The notes: generated by a model from the letters alone, not told the origin. A DNA stretch of 64,000 bases from Kiritimatiellia bacterium (GCA_017558005.1 JAFYWN010000001.1:1-64000); one strand, 5' to 3'; positions 23,001 to 29,860 are shown, counted from the first letter of the stretch. Translations and numbers: made by a program.

Positions 23001-26000
23001 GGCGATCAGCAGTGGCGTACCTTCTCCATGGCGAATGGGTGGACGGCTCCTGCCGCTGATGGCATCACTTGGGCTGGCGAAGGCGCACCCGTGAAGGGCG
23101 AATTCGTGGATGGCAAGCATGTGCTTCACGTGCGTGTGAAGGCTACCGAAGGGCAGCCCTTGGAAATCGCACCGTGGTCCACCGACAGGAACGTTGGTTT
23201 GGCCGCCTTGCAGATTGTTCGCTGCGACGATGGTGCCACCTTGGTCCGTAATGGTGATGGTGCATGGTCGGATGTGGCAGGCTGGATCCATACGCAGGGC
23301 GACACCGAAGCAGAGGGCGGCTGGCTCGATGCTACGACCGATGCGCCTCGCTCGGCAACGATTCAGAGCCTGACGCGTTTGGATGCCGATATTCCCGCGG
23401 CGGTGCCTTACCTCACACTTTCTGGTTTGGCGACCACGACGATCACTGGTGATGTGGGTATGCTCTCGACAGGTGCGATTGACTTGACGGGATTGAATCC
23501 TGGTTCGTCGCTCGCCTTTGGTGAGGATGTTTTCGCAGAACCCGTAAATGTCATCTTGGCGCCGGACGTCACGATTACGGTTCCTGAAAGTGATTCGGGT
23601 ACAACGGTCAACCGCTGGAAGTGGTTGCGCGATGACGCAGGCAATGATGTCAATGCTTCGTCGGCAACGATTCAGAAGAAGCTCAATGGCGACCTGGTCT
23701 TCCACAACACCCTCCCGTGCAACTTGGATATCGATAGCGGCACGACATGGATGGACTTGGCTGACACGACAGGAAACGATCAGGTCGACGCCTGGATGAG
23801 CGGAAATGTCTCTGGTGATTCTGGCACCTTTGGTAAGAAGGGCTCTGGCACCTTGGAATATACGGGCAATTTCAGTCTGACAGGGATGAATCCTCTTCGT
23901 GTGGAAGAGGGGGTGCTTAAATTTGCAGCAGCCAATGGCCTTATGGGCATTGAGTCGGGTAAGACACTTGTTGCTACGACAGGTGGTACGTTACAGTTCA
24001 ATGCAAATAATGGTGCTGCGAATCAGACGACCCTTTTGGCAAGTGCGGGTGGCAAGTTGCATATGACAGGCAACTTTGGCGTAAATACGACAACAATCAT
24101 TCGCCTTGAAGATGGGGGCACGTTGACTGCTACTGCTGGTGCTACGGGTGGCTCTGCCATCGGTAGCCTCATTGTCCGCGGAAAGGGCAATCAGACGGAT
24201 ATTAACTTGGGCGCAGGTTATGGCTCGGGCCTTACGGTCCTTAACGACTTTGTCCTTGAGGCGGGTGCAACACTTGAACACAAGGATAGCCATGGTTCAC
24301 TTCGTCTCCCGCGTCGCAAGATGACGATTAAAGAAGGTGCGACCTTCACGTCGCATCGCGCAGTAGGCGTTGGTCAACCTAATGGGTATGCTAACCCGGA
24401 TAATCAGTCCTTGCAGAAGTATGGTTTGGGTCTCTGGGAAACGCGCACAGTGCTCGGTTCAAAGGGTGACAGCCCTCGTGGTAACCCTCTTGAAATCTAT
24501 GAAGGTGAAGTTCGCTTTGCCTTGGGTGGTGCGACCTATAATCCAGATCGTGACGATAAGGGTGCATGGATTCTTGTGAAGAAATCGGCAACCTTAAGTG
24601 GTAATGCAAGCTTGGGTGAACAAGTTCCTGTGACCTTTGAGGAAGGTGCGATTGTGCGCAGTGGTGTGCCGGGTGTGAAGGCGAGCCAGCTTTCGCTCCA
24701 TACGGCTACCTTTAATAAGGGTATCGTCTTCGAGTGCGACTTGGCGCTTGAGAAGCCGCTCCGCATTACAACTTCTGCTTCCTTTATCCCGGGCGAAAAG
24801 ACGATTCGTCTCTTGAACATGGGGACGACCTTGACTGCGGCGAAGCAGTTGATTGCTTGGCCGGCGGACGCCTCCGTGACGGAGGAATTCGTCTCCTCTG
24901 AAGCGGTGGCCCTGAATGCGAAGTTGGAAGTGCGCACCACGGCTGGCGAAGAAGGCCTGTGGTTGGTTCCCGCCAACGATGCTTACACGTGGAAGGATCA
25001 GGATGGTGCTTGGTCGGAAGCCAAGTGGATCTTTGGTGCAGACACGAATGCGTCGTATCTTGAACTTGCCGACCTTGGCAATGGCTCGGTGCCGCCGGCA
25101 CGCGTTGAGGCGAACACAGCAAATGTGGCATTGACGCTTGATGCTGGTGCAGAGACGACCGATGGCACAGACTGGAAGGCGAAGTCGCTTGTGACGGTGG
25201 CGGGTGCGAACAAGACGCTTGACCTTCTCCAGGGCGCACAGCCTGATGGCGAAGGGAAGTGCACCGCACTGTACGGCATCATGATGGCATCTGACTTCTG
25301 GAAGTTGGGCACGGGTACCTTAACGGTGTCGGCGCCGTTGACGTATGGTGCGAACGGCGAGAATGGTACGTTGAATGTGGCGAGCGGCACGATGGTCTTG
25401 CAGCATCCGTTGATGGTGGAAACGCCTGCTACCAATGTGAGCCCGACCGTGTTGCCCGTGGCGGTGGAAATCGCAAAGGGTGCCACGCTGAAGTTCGCCC
25501 TTGAGGCTCAGTCGATTCAGCAGGGTGAGGCGACTGTCTCGACGCCCGTGACGCAGACCTTCGAGGGTGCTGTAACGGGTGAAGGTGCGATCGTTGTGGC
25601 GAAGGCTGATAATGTGGTGACCCTCGCTTCAACAACGGACAATGACTTGAACCTGGATGTTCAGGCGGGTCGCTTGGCCTTGTCGGGTGAACTGGAGACG
25701 GTTGCCCGTCGCGCTGCAAAGCGTGAGGTGACTGTGGCCGCAGGTGCTACCCTTGAAGTGTTGAGCGAAAATGCAATGGGTGGCGCGACTGAGGTGACGT
25801 GGACCTTGGCAGCGACCAATGATGACACTGCCGCCAAGGTGCTCACCCAAGGCGATGCGCGTATTCGTGGCGAAATTAAGGTGGAGTCGGTTGACACTTC
25901 GGTGCCGACTCGCGCTACCTTCGGTTCGACCAGGGCTGCATTGGATAGCCGCTTGGCTGTCAATGTGCCCACAACAGCGACCTTGACGCTCGGTGGTCAG

Positions 26001-28508
26001 TGGCAGGCTACGGAAGATTCGCAGGAGGGCACAGAATTCGTCAAGTCGGGTAAGGGCGTGGCGGAATTGACTGGTTCCTTTGTGGCGAATGTGCCGGTTA
26101 CGGTTGAGGCGGGTACACTGAGTGTAAACAATGGTGCAATCTCGGTCGTTGGTTATAACAATAACAATAGCGCGACCAAGACGGCTTGGACGGTGAATGC
26201 GGGTGCTACGTTGCGTTTGGGTGGTGGTCAATTCACCTTGGCTGGCACGGATGACGCGCCGAGCACGATGCGTCTCGCTTCCGATTCGACCTTGGAATGC
26301 GGTGCAACGTCTACGAAGATGTCCATCCGCGAGACCACGATTGAGGATCACGTCACCTTCCGTTTCGGCGGTGCAGATGGTTCGCTCGTTACGAATGCCC
26401 TCACCTTTGATGGCGAGGTCGCAGTGGAGGGCGTTGTGATTGTCAATCTTGATGCGGTTGACTTGAATAAGCTCACGCTCTCGAGCTACACCTTGGTTTC
26501 CTTTGCGGACGGTAAGCGTTCGGGCGGTTCCTTCCAGTTGGGCGGCAACTTGCTCGTCACGTTGGCTGAACGTGGATGGACGCTGCGCGACTCGGGCCGT
26601 GAAATCACGCTTCAGAGCTTCGGTGGTAACGATGGTTACTACACGTGGGCTGGCGATGGCACCGAAGGTTCGACGGGCAATGGCAACTGGTTGAATGATT
26701 TCTGGGTCAAGTCTAATTCCTCGCAGACAGATACGACCACGCTTCAGCGTGAAGCATGGCCGACGGACAAGAATGTCTCGGTGATGTTGCAGGATATCAA
26801 TCCGTTGGATGACGATGACACGGAGATTCCTGAAGCGGCGCGTACGTTGGACTGGACGAAGACGGATGCTCAATTGTTGAATTCCTTCTATGCGAAGAAT
26901 GACACGATTGACTACCGCTTAACGTCCTCGAATGGCGGTTCGCCCTTCGAACTCAATGGCGACTTCTTGAAGGCCTTCGGTGGGAAACTCACCGTGGAAC
27001 GTCCGACGGTCTTCGTGGGTGATGGCGCACTCCGTTTGTTGGGTGGTGTGACCGAATTCACGGGGGCGGTGGGTGCTTACTCCGGTGACTTCACGACGCC
27101 GATTACGGTGGCGGGCGAAGGTACGGAATTGCGCTTCTCTGGAGCCGTTTCGCGCGATCTCGCTGGCCGCTTGGACGGCGATGGCAAGGGTACGATTGCT
27201 CAGGCGGGCGAAGGTTACTTGACCATTCGTGACTCGGTGAACTCGCTCAAGGCGCTCGCAGTTGAAAAGGGCTCCGTGACCTTGAGCGCCGATGATCAGT
27301 ATGTGCTTGAACCTGAAACGACGGTGAATGCAGGCGCACATTTGACGCTCGCAGGTAAATTGGCGGGTGCAGGTACGGTGCAGTTGAACATCAAGCCTGG
27401 CGCAGAGGGCAAGGGTACGCTCAGTTGGAAGAAGACGACGGTTGCCTCTTCTGACACTGCGCCGCGTTTGGGCCTCGCAGAGGATGCCGAGGTGGTGGAT
27501 GTCGCCACGTTCGTCTACGAACCGATGAAGGGTCACCTCGTGCTCGATCCGGGTGTGCTCGCTTCTGGCTTCAGGTTGGAAATGGCCGCGCCAGAAGAGG
27601 ATGTCACCTCCGCGCTTTGGATTGGTGCACAGGCTCAGGCGGGTGCGAACTTGACGGTCTCGGCCCTCACAGGTCACGGTGTGATCGGTGTGGAACCGAT
27701 GATGGACTTCGCCTCGGATGAAGCTTGGCGTTTGAAGCGCGTCTTGACGCTCGCTCCGACCATTACGACCCTGGCTGAAGCGGCACGTGAAGGCAACCGC
27801 TTTGAAGGTAGCTTCATGGGTGCGATGACGCCTTCTGGCGAAGAAATTCGCATCGGTCTGACCGTGAAGAATGAGGGCACTGAAAAGAACTACTTCCGTT
27901 ATGCGGGTCGCTCGACAAATGAGGAATTGGATACGCTCACGATTGGCGCGAATACCGCAGTGGAAGTCACGGGCACATGGGGCAGCGATGTGGCGGTTGA
28001 AGCCGCAGGCGAACTCATGGGTTCGGGCACGCTCGGCACAGCGCGTGCAACCGTCTCCGTGCCCGCAGGTGCTGCAATCTCTGCAATTACCCAGGGCAAC
28101 CGCGTCAACGAGGATAATTCCATCTCCTTCGAAGCGATTCCCGCAGAGCTGAAGGTTAAGGGCATCCTCGCATTGGAAACGGGCTCGGTGCTCAATGTGA
28201 AGATTTGCAAGAATCAGGGCAAGGATGCCATCTCGCTGATCTCCACCGAAACTTTGCAGTTGCCGGAAGTTCTTGAGGGTGGCGCTGAACGGGTCGAGAT
28301 TACGGTCAATGTTGACCTGGAAGAAGGTCTCGTCCCGAATGGCGTGAAGATTCTCGGTTGGAACGGCATCAGCGGTTCGCAGAAGATTAATGGCAAGTTG
28401 TTCATCAATGGCGAAGAACAAACCGCTGATGGCTACATGCTGAGCCAAGAGGAAGACGGTCTCTACATCTTCCGCAAGAAGGCGCGCTTCCTCCTGATCC
28501 TCCAGTAA
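8082..28508 (+). CDS. Giant exported beta-strand-repeat surface protein (6808 residues)
   Basis: The first ~37 residues look like a long signal peptide ending in LLAEAARA, so export is likely. Scattered through it are autotransporter-associated beta-strand repeats (PATR type): LIKTGAGELVL near residue 1041, FIKEGAGALRL near 1346, LIKEGAGTFTW near 1445, GANTYTGGTMIV near 1500 and NNTYTGGTEIK near 1976. These build beta-helical stalks. Four ~190-230-residue modules recur near 35-255, 2440-2627, 3349-3558 and 4810-5041, each opening with an [I/V]NF strand and closing with [A/G]xLQI or AGIQL; they may be carbohydrate-binding-like beta-sandwiches. Trp-rich linkers of the DWNDLSLW / WKDQDGAW type separate stalks. 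No autotransporter beta-barrel, LPxTG or PEP-CTERM anchor is visible at the C-terminus, which ends in FRKKARFLLILQ. AAGGAG precedes the ATG. Its role is probably adhesion or surface structure, but that is inference. Confidence 0.88.
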   Translation: MKTAWIKSFLTHLLPMGTRLLPCIAGVLLAEAARAESITVTAETIGINFALSGAAMSSESTTPYGFATLEKGGLLAENKWQGFYAGSNNNPMVVGQAYTITTAGNPGLNITLKKNSTNNVWGPNTSNKLFGSYLDNASSLLFEGLPRSGYDVAILFSGDGGNYSPVTVNGTTWTYNAEGALVEGTTPWGDRSTISDASVTSMDVTGTSSTGRVMFFENQTSARFSIDTVNNNGRGTIAGIQLYLRAGTYEPLNFEAAPTGISITFSEIDWSGKTFVASEETTATLTLPAGATLDLDEAPALALLKLRCEGEASIVASGSGSLANIKAIEVESGTIDFGALQISKLTILANAVAAVQSRDQITTLERLGALKYSGGTAFENYDLSAEPNFSTTIIGKTIASVTDRASTANRGEGFFSVNGTRTLKVVDGGDITVATRFAMADDGASNPVFEMDGGSITVQGTGVNNGTTAGTAVIFGHWGGTPTVNLKRGLLDVSEGGVMIGWTGAPNVTVGTVLNDALNVAGSAVLRAKLLTSHEAWGQNAGGSLVVNPSGVIELGSSGLVLGQYKAEFTVTLAGGEIKAVDNASITYHANVRNPLAVTASSTLSADSDKTLTVSAPLTIANGATLTSKGNVVFATTPTNNGAIAVASGTTTLTAGAEGVVSLASSATLNLILTESLKTSGYTASGVTGEGTVKFFDVDGAEITTGVSGNTYTPPTPRWTATSASGDWNDLSLWSNTTSVPTSGTVVLDFSNVNADTTITIDASATLDMISIVGASGELTFEAEGSNALTVSSISAVADADVTSGVILTTDGTVSIAADATLTVPNNFVYSNNAFSVANDGLPSRVTGPGTLALDLGDATTVDMTGSNPGYKLGIKVVSGTLNFPNSGGDGPGKGRTITVSGDTSTLKFSTGDAGGWNYADGQKIALHEGGKLWIIKRDTFVADVEMRGGEFLLDKAADGGRALDLFHANIFKVLAAADATATTPTESTFTFTNETGAQGRKVLIRNGDVTFDVEANARLTVDVILVAGEASLNAGGTPGKLIKTGAGELVLTAENTYNTATEVNAGVVTLLGNGKFGSGAVTVASGAVVNLNIADGATRTLSSYGTFSGASVDAILRKSGAGTLTLDAAFAGKLDIAAGVVNIGTRRDVTLAAVASGAQVVLTRTSGEQTIVLPTAMEVTPDEMRFTIDGMQPESVTVANGQITIVPQRQTYYWVPAGTDTQWTTVANWRLGSASGAVATTLPEDVAEVVVPVAKGGVVTLTMDANATVSNLEILATGDSGEAGVLTIDGSATLISARGVVVNGVNVIAPQLGVSSVVFSANATLTTTVAAGNTWTLNQISGAGTFIKEGAGALRLQVASADARIVLEDAAITINDGILQTLLIGNDSNPIFKNATLTFGANADGFQSHGWLGLEGVVTVSTATDITFSAANGYVPSLQGAGTLIKEGAGTFTWNLMGNNAHANPITINAGAVAFAGTGSQTAVVTGAGQVKIVADAAVTFTGANTYTGGTMIVAGATLTANTNSLGTGAVTGAGKLVVNGYPSNATVRNSLGAAEWTGTYVNTADNAMKDDGNWLGAVGNANSIVEFTGTNTGYLQQAGSMDATLKVTGSITFNNGWSSGGGYTFNGPLLGDGTLATQNSQTDVLKFLGETKDFAGTITVAGGHCIAFGEQADTGTAHEGKLIVAAGKTANIAAGKAWSAVNGIAVAGTIGGEGIIGKADGTNGTLILKSGAIVDTTAGTLSVATLDTLPEAVKVKVALVPTTVDERVNLMKVKALPGVLTDVTITLLDSNGVDQGANFELVADGEADADGYTMLQVKMKVAATDYTVTVSDSLSSLSEALAGGVFGVGATDYPADPMNLVIDFGNVADGAEAVPGTFDFDNETDLSFVKVTVKGSNGGTITKSGSAMLTVVDLVTTESVAVSTSLTFMESCARADIDAGTQVTLTDEREIDATFATEVSGEGKVIFDTDNDSTVIVNGNNTYTGGTEIKKNATVKMAAAGVLGTGALSGAGTIYYAPVMNGNTPTPPAFVNWTGTLWLEDITPVQGFNLASFGNADSTIGLKDVGATNSNSYFNTSQTIEADLILKGENTISNGGSGMTVTFSGSLFGDGLLLFAQAGGNPSDCHCFTGDLSAFTGTIKFTGNPGRKVMIGSNVPANGYANAIAVVNAVTLNDAATIDAAGNGIKLNGTTVLTGAPTFATKVDVLSGATFNLEATKAIKFTSGTTLSLPDTFNVVFSEEAPLTAGTPVVIFDRADTNVFNLTGTTVVVKKGDTVLPDVQLIATDDGDIAVVIPAMYEAEVVADTTWEDLNWTVGGAPVTSVPSALDRVLLKAATSGLKVTCETPISVASLAIEGEPLKLFFTRDCVTEEMYQAIPTSVALVTTAGGLDEKAIVQIAPLKYSAMATVAQTATAAVAELSLPDSAKTGNTIPVAKGNALAINFKGNGNYPVTGSTAVGLTGYEVVPNNWAQFDGASGANQNLTVVNLENGNVETLATALDYSCNNGHNTGNGNSHAVLRGYLDDGGNGINISIDVPATWMTYKAVIFCATDTANTTFSAKQINGTWYTYSNGALTSSANRPAEGWGDSNSRADLIEGTNTMVIDGLTGDFTLFANRQNNGPRGCVAGIQLIQTSKPEYVYVSSVTATVSAATAGEVVAWDALEWVDDDGNPTTPAANKTATLVFQNDATVDFANVVAKDVQVLGYGHHVRLVNVPETLSVFFSKDTIYRLAVAEDALPAKTESLPGELRYEYGYDASATAYATNPNMATTFAAGFTGEFAANGGTLCFSGGVVTLPNVGGTATKTKIFFSGTSRTTVEGIMALGEAEVVLCDTASVVTSRLSLSDGQPGYTTFMTLEDDAQLLVTGSSNVDANTSSIMIGHWNGSSTLTLRGNAKFVAESADVLVGKTGNTQSIVLEGGEMRVRGVKLSASASGTNTLTLAGGKLLVGDTGIARYGSTTMTLNCEGGTLGALAGTVTLGADAAAAIATLNGEPVFASAEGATLALAQQAPFLTAGKAVNQSGNLQLPSVTLEQITAKGGSITIASEVTATTVEVDAGATLAFDGGVLMADACTFGDASVLQIPVRASLSAGGYLKMATGKALPDLSNTVLVLVLDAVRSDAEKLLPELPIALGTYGETDTAQMRGVALRNNTNNAIADTTLVLKSGDLGQGLYVDLVGADILSTFNVTLNEKNATQAKPYALSQNTADLRPYHYFTAEAAKTYVSIPERGIAVSHLTFTDVVDNAQVVLVPSSMTAPMLQVNNMTIATDVAFDLTAWGDRLTLLAKGALTDLETSLCLVSGGVTQSEKGKVTLMLPDNLPSDIMPVADVLSDGLYLRFKPKALRKARSISVNFTDVTTPLVAPPTVPGAYPVPVDAWNDLNKTYTASELKVANRAGVATATEPIELVAPTSSVAKDVNAPTSMLKTWLNDSTDLTVQLRNLPFDAYRLVLIFSSDLEGAAYAPIQIGETVYTMGYSAEAEASETYTRCNIAPYRIYNDRTGLLTLEIAGDETWGSTNQPEAEVPVVAGQNTLVTDVLTDEEITFTLPAVVYGRMYAGLAALQIVEVPESDTSSDKTFTYTLTADCDLATQADNNGEVWTNGALHKLVITANADVIVTLPADFTADSITLEGAGSVTLQAATAASDVVVKTLNAGALTGNLTVNVPCVNVAFTAPATVTTFNALFNNNGQPYTIVKNATLVLGENSGILTNLETVAPVLTIGADSEGVLRRNYPLDENGHAANAWAQLTLAYKHVVRHQQANGDADNGAASFLIEAGDVFRHLNKFHLSSESDWAFTQTGGEASFENDAGAEGGILVFNGGSAAGKTATISVSGGRLYATKISAWKENSTVNLAISGTGTLALGTDGLRVQDAGTRVNATFTEKGTLELTTAQLNANNTDRVAVNFEGGRITTGQVEASLNIPVAFTANTTTELAPAVGSTLLLNANNSGSGSIEVTQGKVAIATATALAMTETTVKSGAIFEVRNATADATMTNTLVFEAGAELSVTAAEGVTTVKVAMEVDVPDDLTSMRFYLNGTLYSDVSVDEATGTVTFTTPATAEAVTWDAAAEAGVWADGEAGPWADGKTYYDGAAVNLPATTAGKATVTLQGNVRPASLTFTDTTQVKDKYRFQRAADDTTSYLTLANATLNLGNDQIFDLPVATAKNVVVSAINNTYRLIGELSNGGKTASLMSATDGSATAVINRENANGTEAQKHGVWCNDGATLAPQPGEVQIVSAMGTTDTTKRSHLSGSSDVIITGGGTVLFAGRVLETSASDVPYQNKAFTGKIYVQDGATLDITMIRDRKDGDRPRDDHPFFAMATTGNQDTAGTPLWTTEPGIIVQNGATFRVSGCRSIFGGWANRNDANLLAATPLAIGKDATAEFAFAQLYQVFPHGFLFNGNGAKLLATRDMYLSGGTKLEVAAADRDAEGNLLEGITATIASGETTGLVPWEHNGAASTKPLELSVGEGSTLNISANLIAYANSGDSLDRFTLNKTGAGAVRFTRDLIESDVQLSLTEGTLGGTTTFTNPKMTVTTAAGTTVEAGLSIPVLQAAKGTTFAIDPTGKAVLHADNLMLTSGGYYHLVASSLAGEIADAPEAGTQRKVMSWDNATSVETVSFTLDAALIEKGYNVAVRQDGLYLLKHVEYICEMDIQDVASVAVLTSWYGEKKWYRSDDPNKTKRNYDPQDGEAVTAVFVLPPSYANGAPKITLTLTKAATFANVRFMAKGATETDDWTLLTPTVVYNYDLSNEAMPTTNGAKRFTWVLTLVVDGGTEASGLATLEATVPTGYDYTTNLNTVTVYASATQPALNINFTAATAGDGAWIATDADLCGRVPFVGVYWNNASTTSGESRGSDPNFMVMALQAMPVGIEPGPNGQITPCEVTYAFRQATVVDSRQHGDANAQLAASFLTGGNAQISDAIRSAGGMTNSGANGGWQVRVDAVPFKAYDLYLLFAATAEGAVDYPAVRVKVGDQQWRTFSMANGWTAPAADGITWAGEGAPVKGEFVDGKHVLHVRVKATEGQPLEIAPWSTDRNVGLAALQIVRCDDGATLVRNGDGAWSDVAGWIHTQGDTEAEGGWLDATTDAPRSATIQSLTRLDADIPAAVPYLTLSGLATTTITGDVGMLSTGAIDLTGLNPGSSLAFGEDVFAEPVNVILAPDVTITVPESDSGTTVNRWKWLRDDAGNDVNASSATIQKKLNGDLVFHNTLPCNLDIDSGTTWMDLADTTGNDQVDAWMSGNVSGDSGTFGKKGSGTLEYTGNFSLTGMNPLRVEEGVLKFAAANGLMGIESGKTLVATTGGTLQFNANNGAANQTTLLASAGGKLHMTGNFGVNTTTIIRLEDGGTLTATAGATGGSAIGSLIVRGKGNQTDINLGAGYGSGLTVLNDFVLEAGATLEHKDSHGSLRLPRRKMTIKEGATFTSHRAVGVGQPNGYANPDNQSLQKYGLGLWETRTVLGSKGDSPRGNPLEIYEGEVRFALGGATYNPDRDDKGAWILVKKSATLSGNASLGEQVPVTFEEGAIVRSGVPGVKASQLSLHTATFNKGIVFECDLALEKPLRITTSASFIPGEKTIRLLNMGTTLTAAKQLIAWPADASVTEEFVSSEAVALNAKLEVRTTAGEEGLWLVPANDAYTWKDQDGAWSEAKWIFGADTNASYLELADLGNGSVPPARVEANTANVALTLDAGAETTDGTDWKAKSLVTVAGANKTLDLLQGAQPDGEGKCTALYGIMMASDFWKLGTGTLTVSAPLTYGANGENGTLNVASGTMVLQHPLMVETPATNVSPTVLPVAVEIAKGATLKFALEAQSIQQGEATVSTPVTQTFEGAVTGEGAIVVAKADNVVTLASTTDNDLNLDVQAGRLALSGELETVARRAAKREVTVAAGATLEVLSENAMGGATEVTWTLAATNDDTAAKVLTQGDARIRGEIKVESVDTSVPTRATFGSTRAALDSRLAVNVPTTATLTLGGQWQATEDSQEGTEFVKSGKGVAELTGSFVANVPVTVEAGTLSVNNGAISVVGYNNNNSATKTAWTVNAGATLRLGGGQFTLAGTDDAPSTMRLASDSTLECGATSTKMSIRETTIEDHVTFRFGGADGSLVTNALTFDGEVAVEGVVIVNLDAVDLNKLTLSSYTLVSFADGKRSGGSFQLGGNLLVTLAERGWTLRDSGREITLQSFGGNDGYYTWAGDGTEGSTGNGNWLNDFWVKSNSSQTDTTTLQREAWPTDKNVSVMLQDINPLDDDDTEIPEAARTLDWTKTDAQLLNSFYAKNDTIDYRLTSSNGGSPFELNGDFLKAFGGKLTVERPTVFVGDGALRLLGGVTEFTGAVGAYSGDFTTPITVAGEGTELRFSGAVSRDLAGRLDGDGKGTIAQAGEGYLTIRDSVNSLKALAVEKGSVTLSADDQYVLEPETTVNAGAHLTLAGKLAGAGTVQLNIKPGAEGKGTLSWKKTTVASSDTAPRLGLAEDAEVVDVATFVYEPMKGHLVLDPGVLASGFRLEMAAPEEDVTSALWIGAQAQAGANLTVSALTGHGVIGVEPMMDFASDEAWRLKRVLTLAPTITTLAEAAREGNRFEGSFMGAMTPSGEEIRIGLTVKNEGTEKNYFRYAGRSTNEELDTLTIGANTAVEVTGTWGSDVAVEAAGELMGSGTLGTARATVSVPAGAAISAITQGNRVNEDNSISFEAIPAELKVKGILALETGSVLNVKICKNQGKDAISLISTETLQLPEVLEGGAERVEITVNVDLEEGLVPNGVKILGWNGISGSQKINGKLFINGEEQTADGYMLSQEEDGLYIFRKKARFLLILQ

Positions 28509-28523
28509 GCGAGTAGCGATTCC

Positions 28524-28560
28524 AAAAAACACGACAGGCATTGCGCCTGTCGTGTTTTTT
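28524..28560 (+). terminator. Strong terminator after the giant gene
   Basis: The arms AAAAAACACGACAGGC and GCCTGTCGTGTTTTTT (16 bp) enclose a 5-base loop. The stem with A- and T-runs on both sides would work in both directions. Confidence 0.93.
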
Positions 28561-29188
28561 ATTGGTGCGCACCTGAGTGATGGGTGAGGAGTGAAGTGAT
28601 GACTGACGCGCCTAAGGTGTATGAGGCGCTCTGTTACTCGGTAGCGCATTAATCCATGCTCACCTTCACTCATACACACGAGCGGTCCCTTACGGTGGCT
28701 ACTTATGAGGGGCGAGATTATGCTCGCGTGCGCTGAGCTTTGCTTATTGGTGGCGAGCGTTATGCTTACTCGCTTGATGCTTTGCTTGTAGGTGGTGTGG
28801 TGATGAATCTTCTTCTTCGGGAGCCTGTTACACGAAAAGAGGGGAGCGAGTGAGAAGCGGTATTAAGGTGATGTGGGGAAGCGGGAGAAGTGTGGTTCGC
28901 TTGAGGATCCATGTGCGCCATGGAGTTTGTATGGTGGGCGTGCGTTGTATTGAGGAAATGTGGCGCAGGGGATGACGATAAGGCGGTGTTTTATATTGAT
29001 GTGGCACAGAGGAAGAGTTTGGAGATGCCACGGGCGATTGGCGTACACGTCGCCACTTTCACAATTGATGAGGTAGGGGAAACTTCTTCTAAGGTCCCAC
29101 AATAGGCGCACGGGCCGTATAAAAATCCTAAAGCGCACCTCATCCTGGTACGATAAAACTCGGCGAGGAAGTCGCGCAGGGTGTATAA
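28561..29188. other. Gene-free stretch between the giant gene and rpsT
   Basis: I see no convincing gene or RNA. The only notable feature is a degenerate duplication: the segment near 29117-29140 (GTATAAAAATCCTAAAGCGCAC) resembles the rpsT terminator segment at 29182-29204. Base composition is mixed and short reading frames lack ribosome-binding sites. Confidence 0.5.
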
Positions 29189-29220
29189 AAACACTAAAGC
29201 GCACGGGAACCCGTGCGCTT
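29189..29220 (-). terminator. rpsT terminator
   Basis: An 11-bp perfect stem (AAGCGCACGGG / CCCGTGCGCTT, 29197-29220) with a 2-base loop is followed on the minus strand by AGTGTTTTTA. Confidence 0.85.
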
Positions 29221-29248
29221 CAGATGTGTACTAAATTCACTTACTTGC

Positions 29249-29512
29249 TTAGGCAAGCTTAGCGAGAGCAGCAGCAGTACGAGACTTTTTACGGTCAGCG
29301 GTGTTGCTCTTGATCACGCCACGCTTGGCAGCCTTGTCAAGCTTGGAAGCGTAGGTGGAGACAGCGGCGGTGGCGACAGCCTTGTCGCCTGCAGCGAGAG
29401 CATCTTCAACCTTACGGCGGAAGGTGAGCAGTTCGCTCTTGATGGAGCGGTTGCGGAGGTTTGCCTTTTCTGCGGTCTTCACGCGCTTAGCGGCACTCTT
29501 GATGTTAGGCAT
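29249..29512 (-). CDS. rpsT: 30S ribosomal protein S20
   Basis: S20 binds 16S rRNA early in 30S assembly. The 87-residue, lysine- and alanine-rich helical protein begins MPNIKSAAKRVKTAEKAN and has the family pattern of NRSIKSELLTFRRKVEDAL and SKLDKAAKRGVIKSNTADRKKSR. I chose the ATG at 29512 over an in-frame TTG six bases upstream because AGGA lies at a good distance and family members start MPN. It is monocistronic, with its own promoter and terminator. Confidence 0.97.
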   Translation of the reverse strand: MPNIKSAAKRVKTAEKANLRNRSIKSELLTFRRKVEDALAAGDKAVATAAVSTYASKLDKAAKRGVIKSNTADRKKSRTAAALAKLA

Positions 29513-29586
29513 TGTCAATATCCTTGCGTTACTCTGACAAAACGTTTTCGAGGAATCTGTCTACTTTCCTCACTGATTGAGTTGGC

Positions 29587-29616
29587 ATAATATCACATTT
29601 ATGATTGTCATTGCAA
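29587..29616 (-). promoter_or_regulatory. rpsT promoter
   Basis: On the minus strand, TTGCAA (29611-29616), an 18-bp spacer ending in TGA, and TATTAT (29587-29592) form an extended -10 promoter. The leader to the ATG would be about 70 nt. Confidence 0.6.
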
Positions 29617-29801
29617 GCACTTTTTTTTAATTTACATTACGGCACCCCTTAAAATTCAGCCAGAGGGGTATCCTAATCTTGCGAACGGAGGCGAGAAATG
29701 GCGGTTGTTCGCTTCTACATTTCATTAATATTGATGAGAGGAGAAGGGCGCGAGGCAGGTGTTTTTGGCGGGGAGGATAGGAGAGAGGCGGGGGCGGGGA
29801 A

Positions 29802-29830
29802 TTGCGTTGTGGGGTTAAATGTGATACTGT
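29802..29830 (+). promoter_or_regulatory. Promoter of the Sel1-repeat gene
   Basis: TTGCGT (29802-29807), a 17-bp spacer ending in TGA, and TACTGT (29825-29830). The predicted start near 29837 leaves a ~24-nt leader with GAAAGGG. The rest of the 29513-29860 gap holds the divergent rpsT promoter and no convincing gene. Confidence 0.5.
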
Positions 29831-29860
29831 GATGTAAATGATTGAAAGGGATGATGACGA

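Noticed and set aside
8082..28508. Classical autotransporter call for the giant protein
   Set aside because: Repeats are of autotransporter type but there is no C-terminal beta-barrel.
13000..28679. Many long minus-strand frames opposite the giant gene
   Set aside because: They are shadows caused by third-position bias; none has a ribosome-binding site or a recognisable domain.
29698..29832. 44-codon frame with GGAGG before its ATG
   Set aside because: Amino-acid composition is Gly/Arg/Glu-rich from purine-rich DNA and it overlaps the promoter of the next gene; it remains possible but unsupported.
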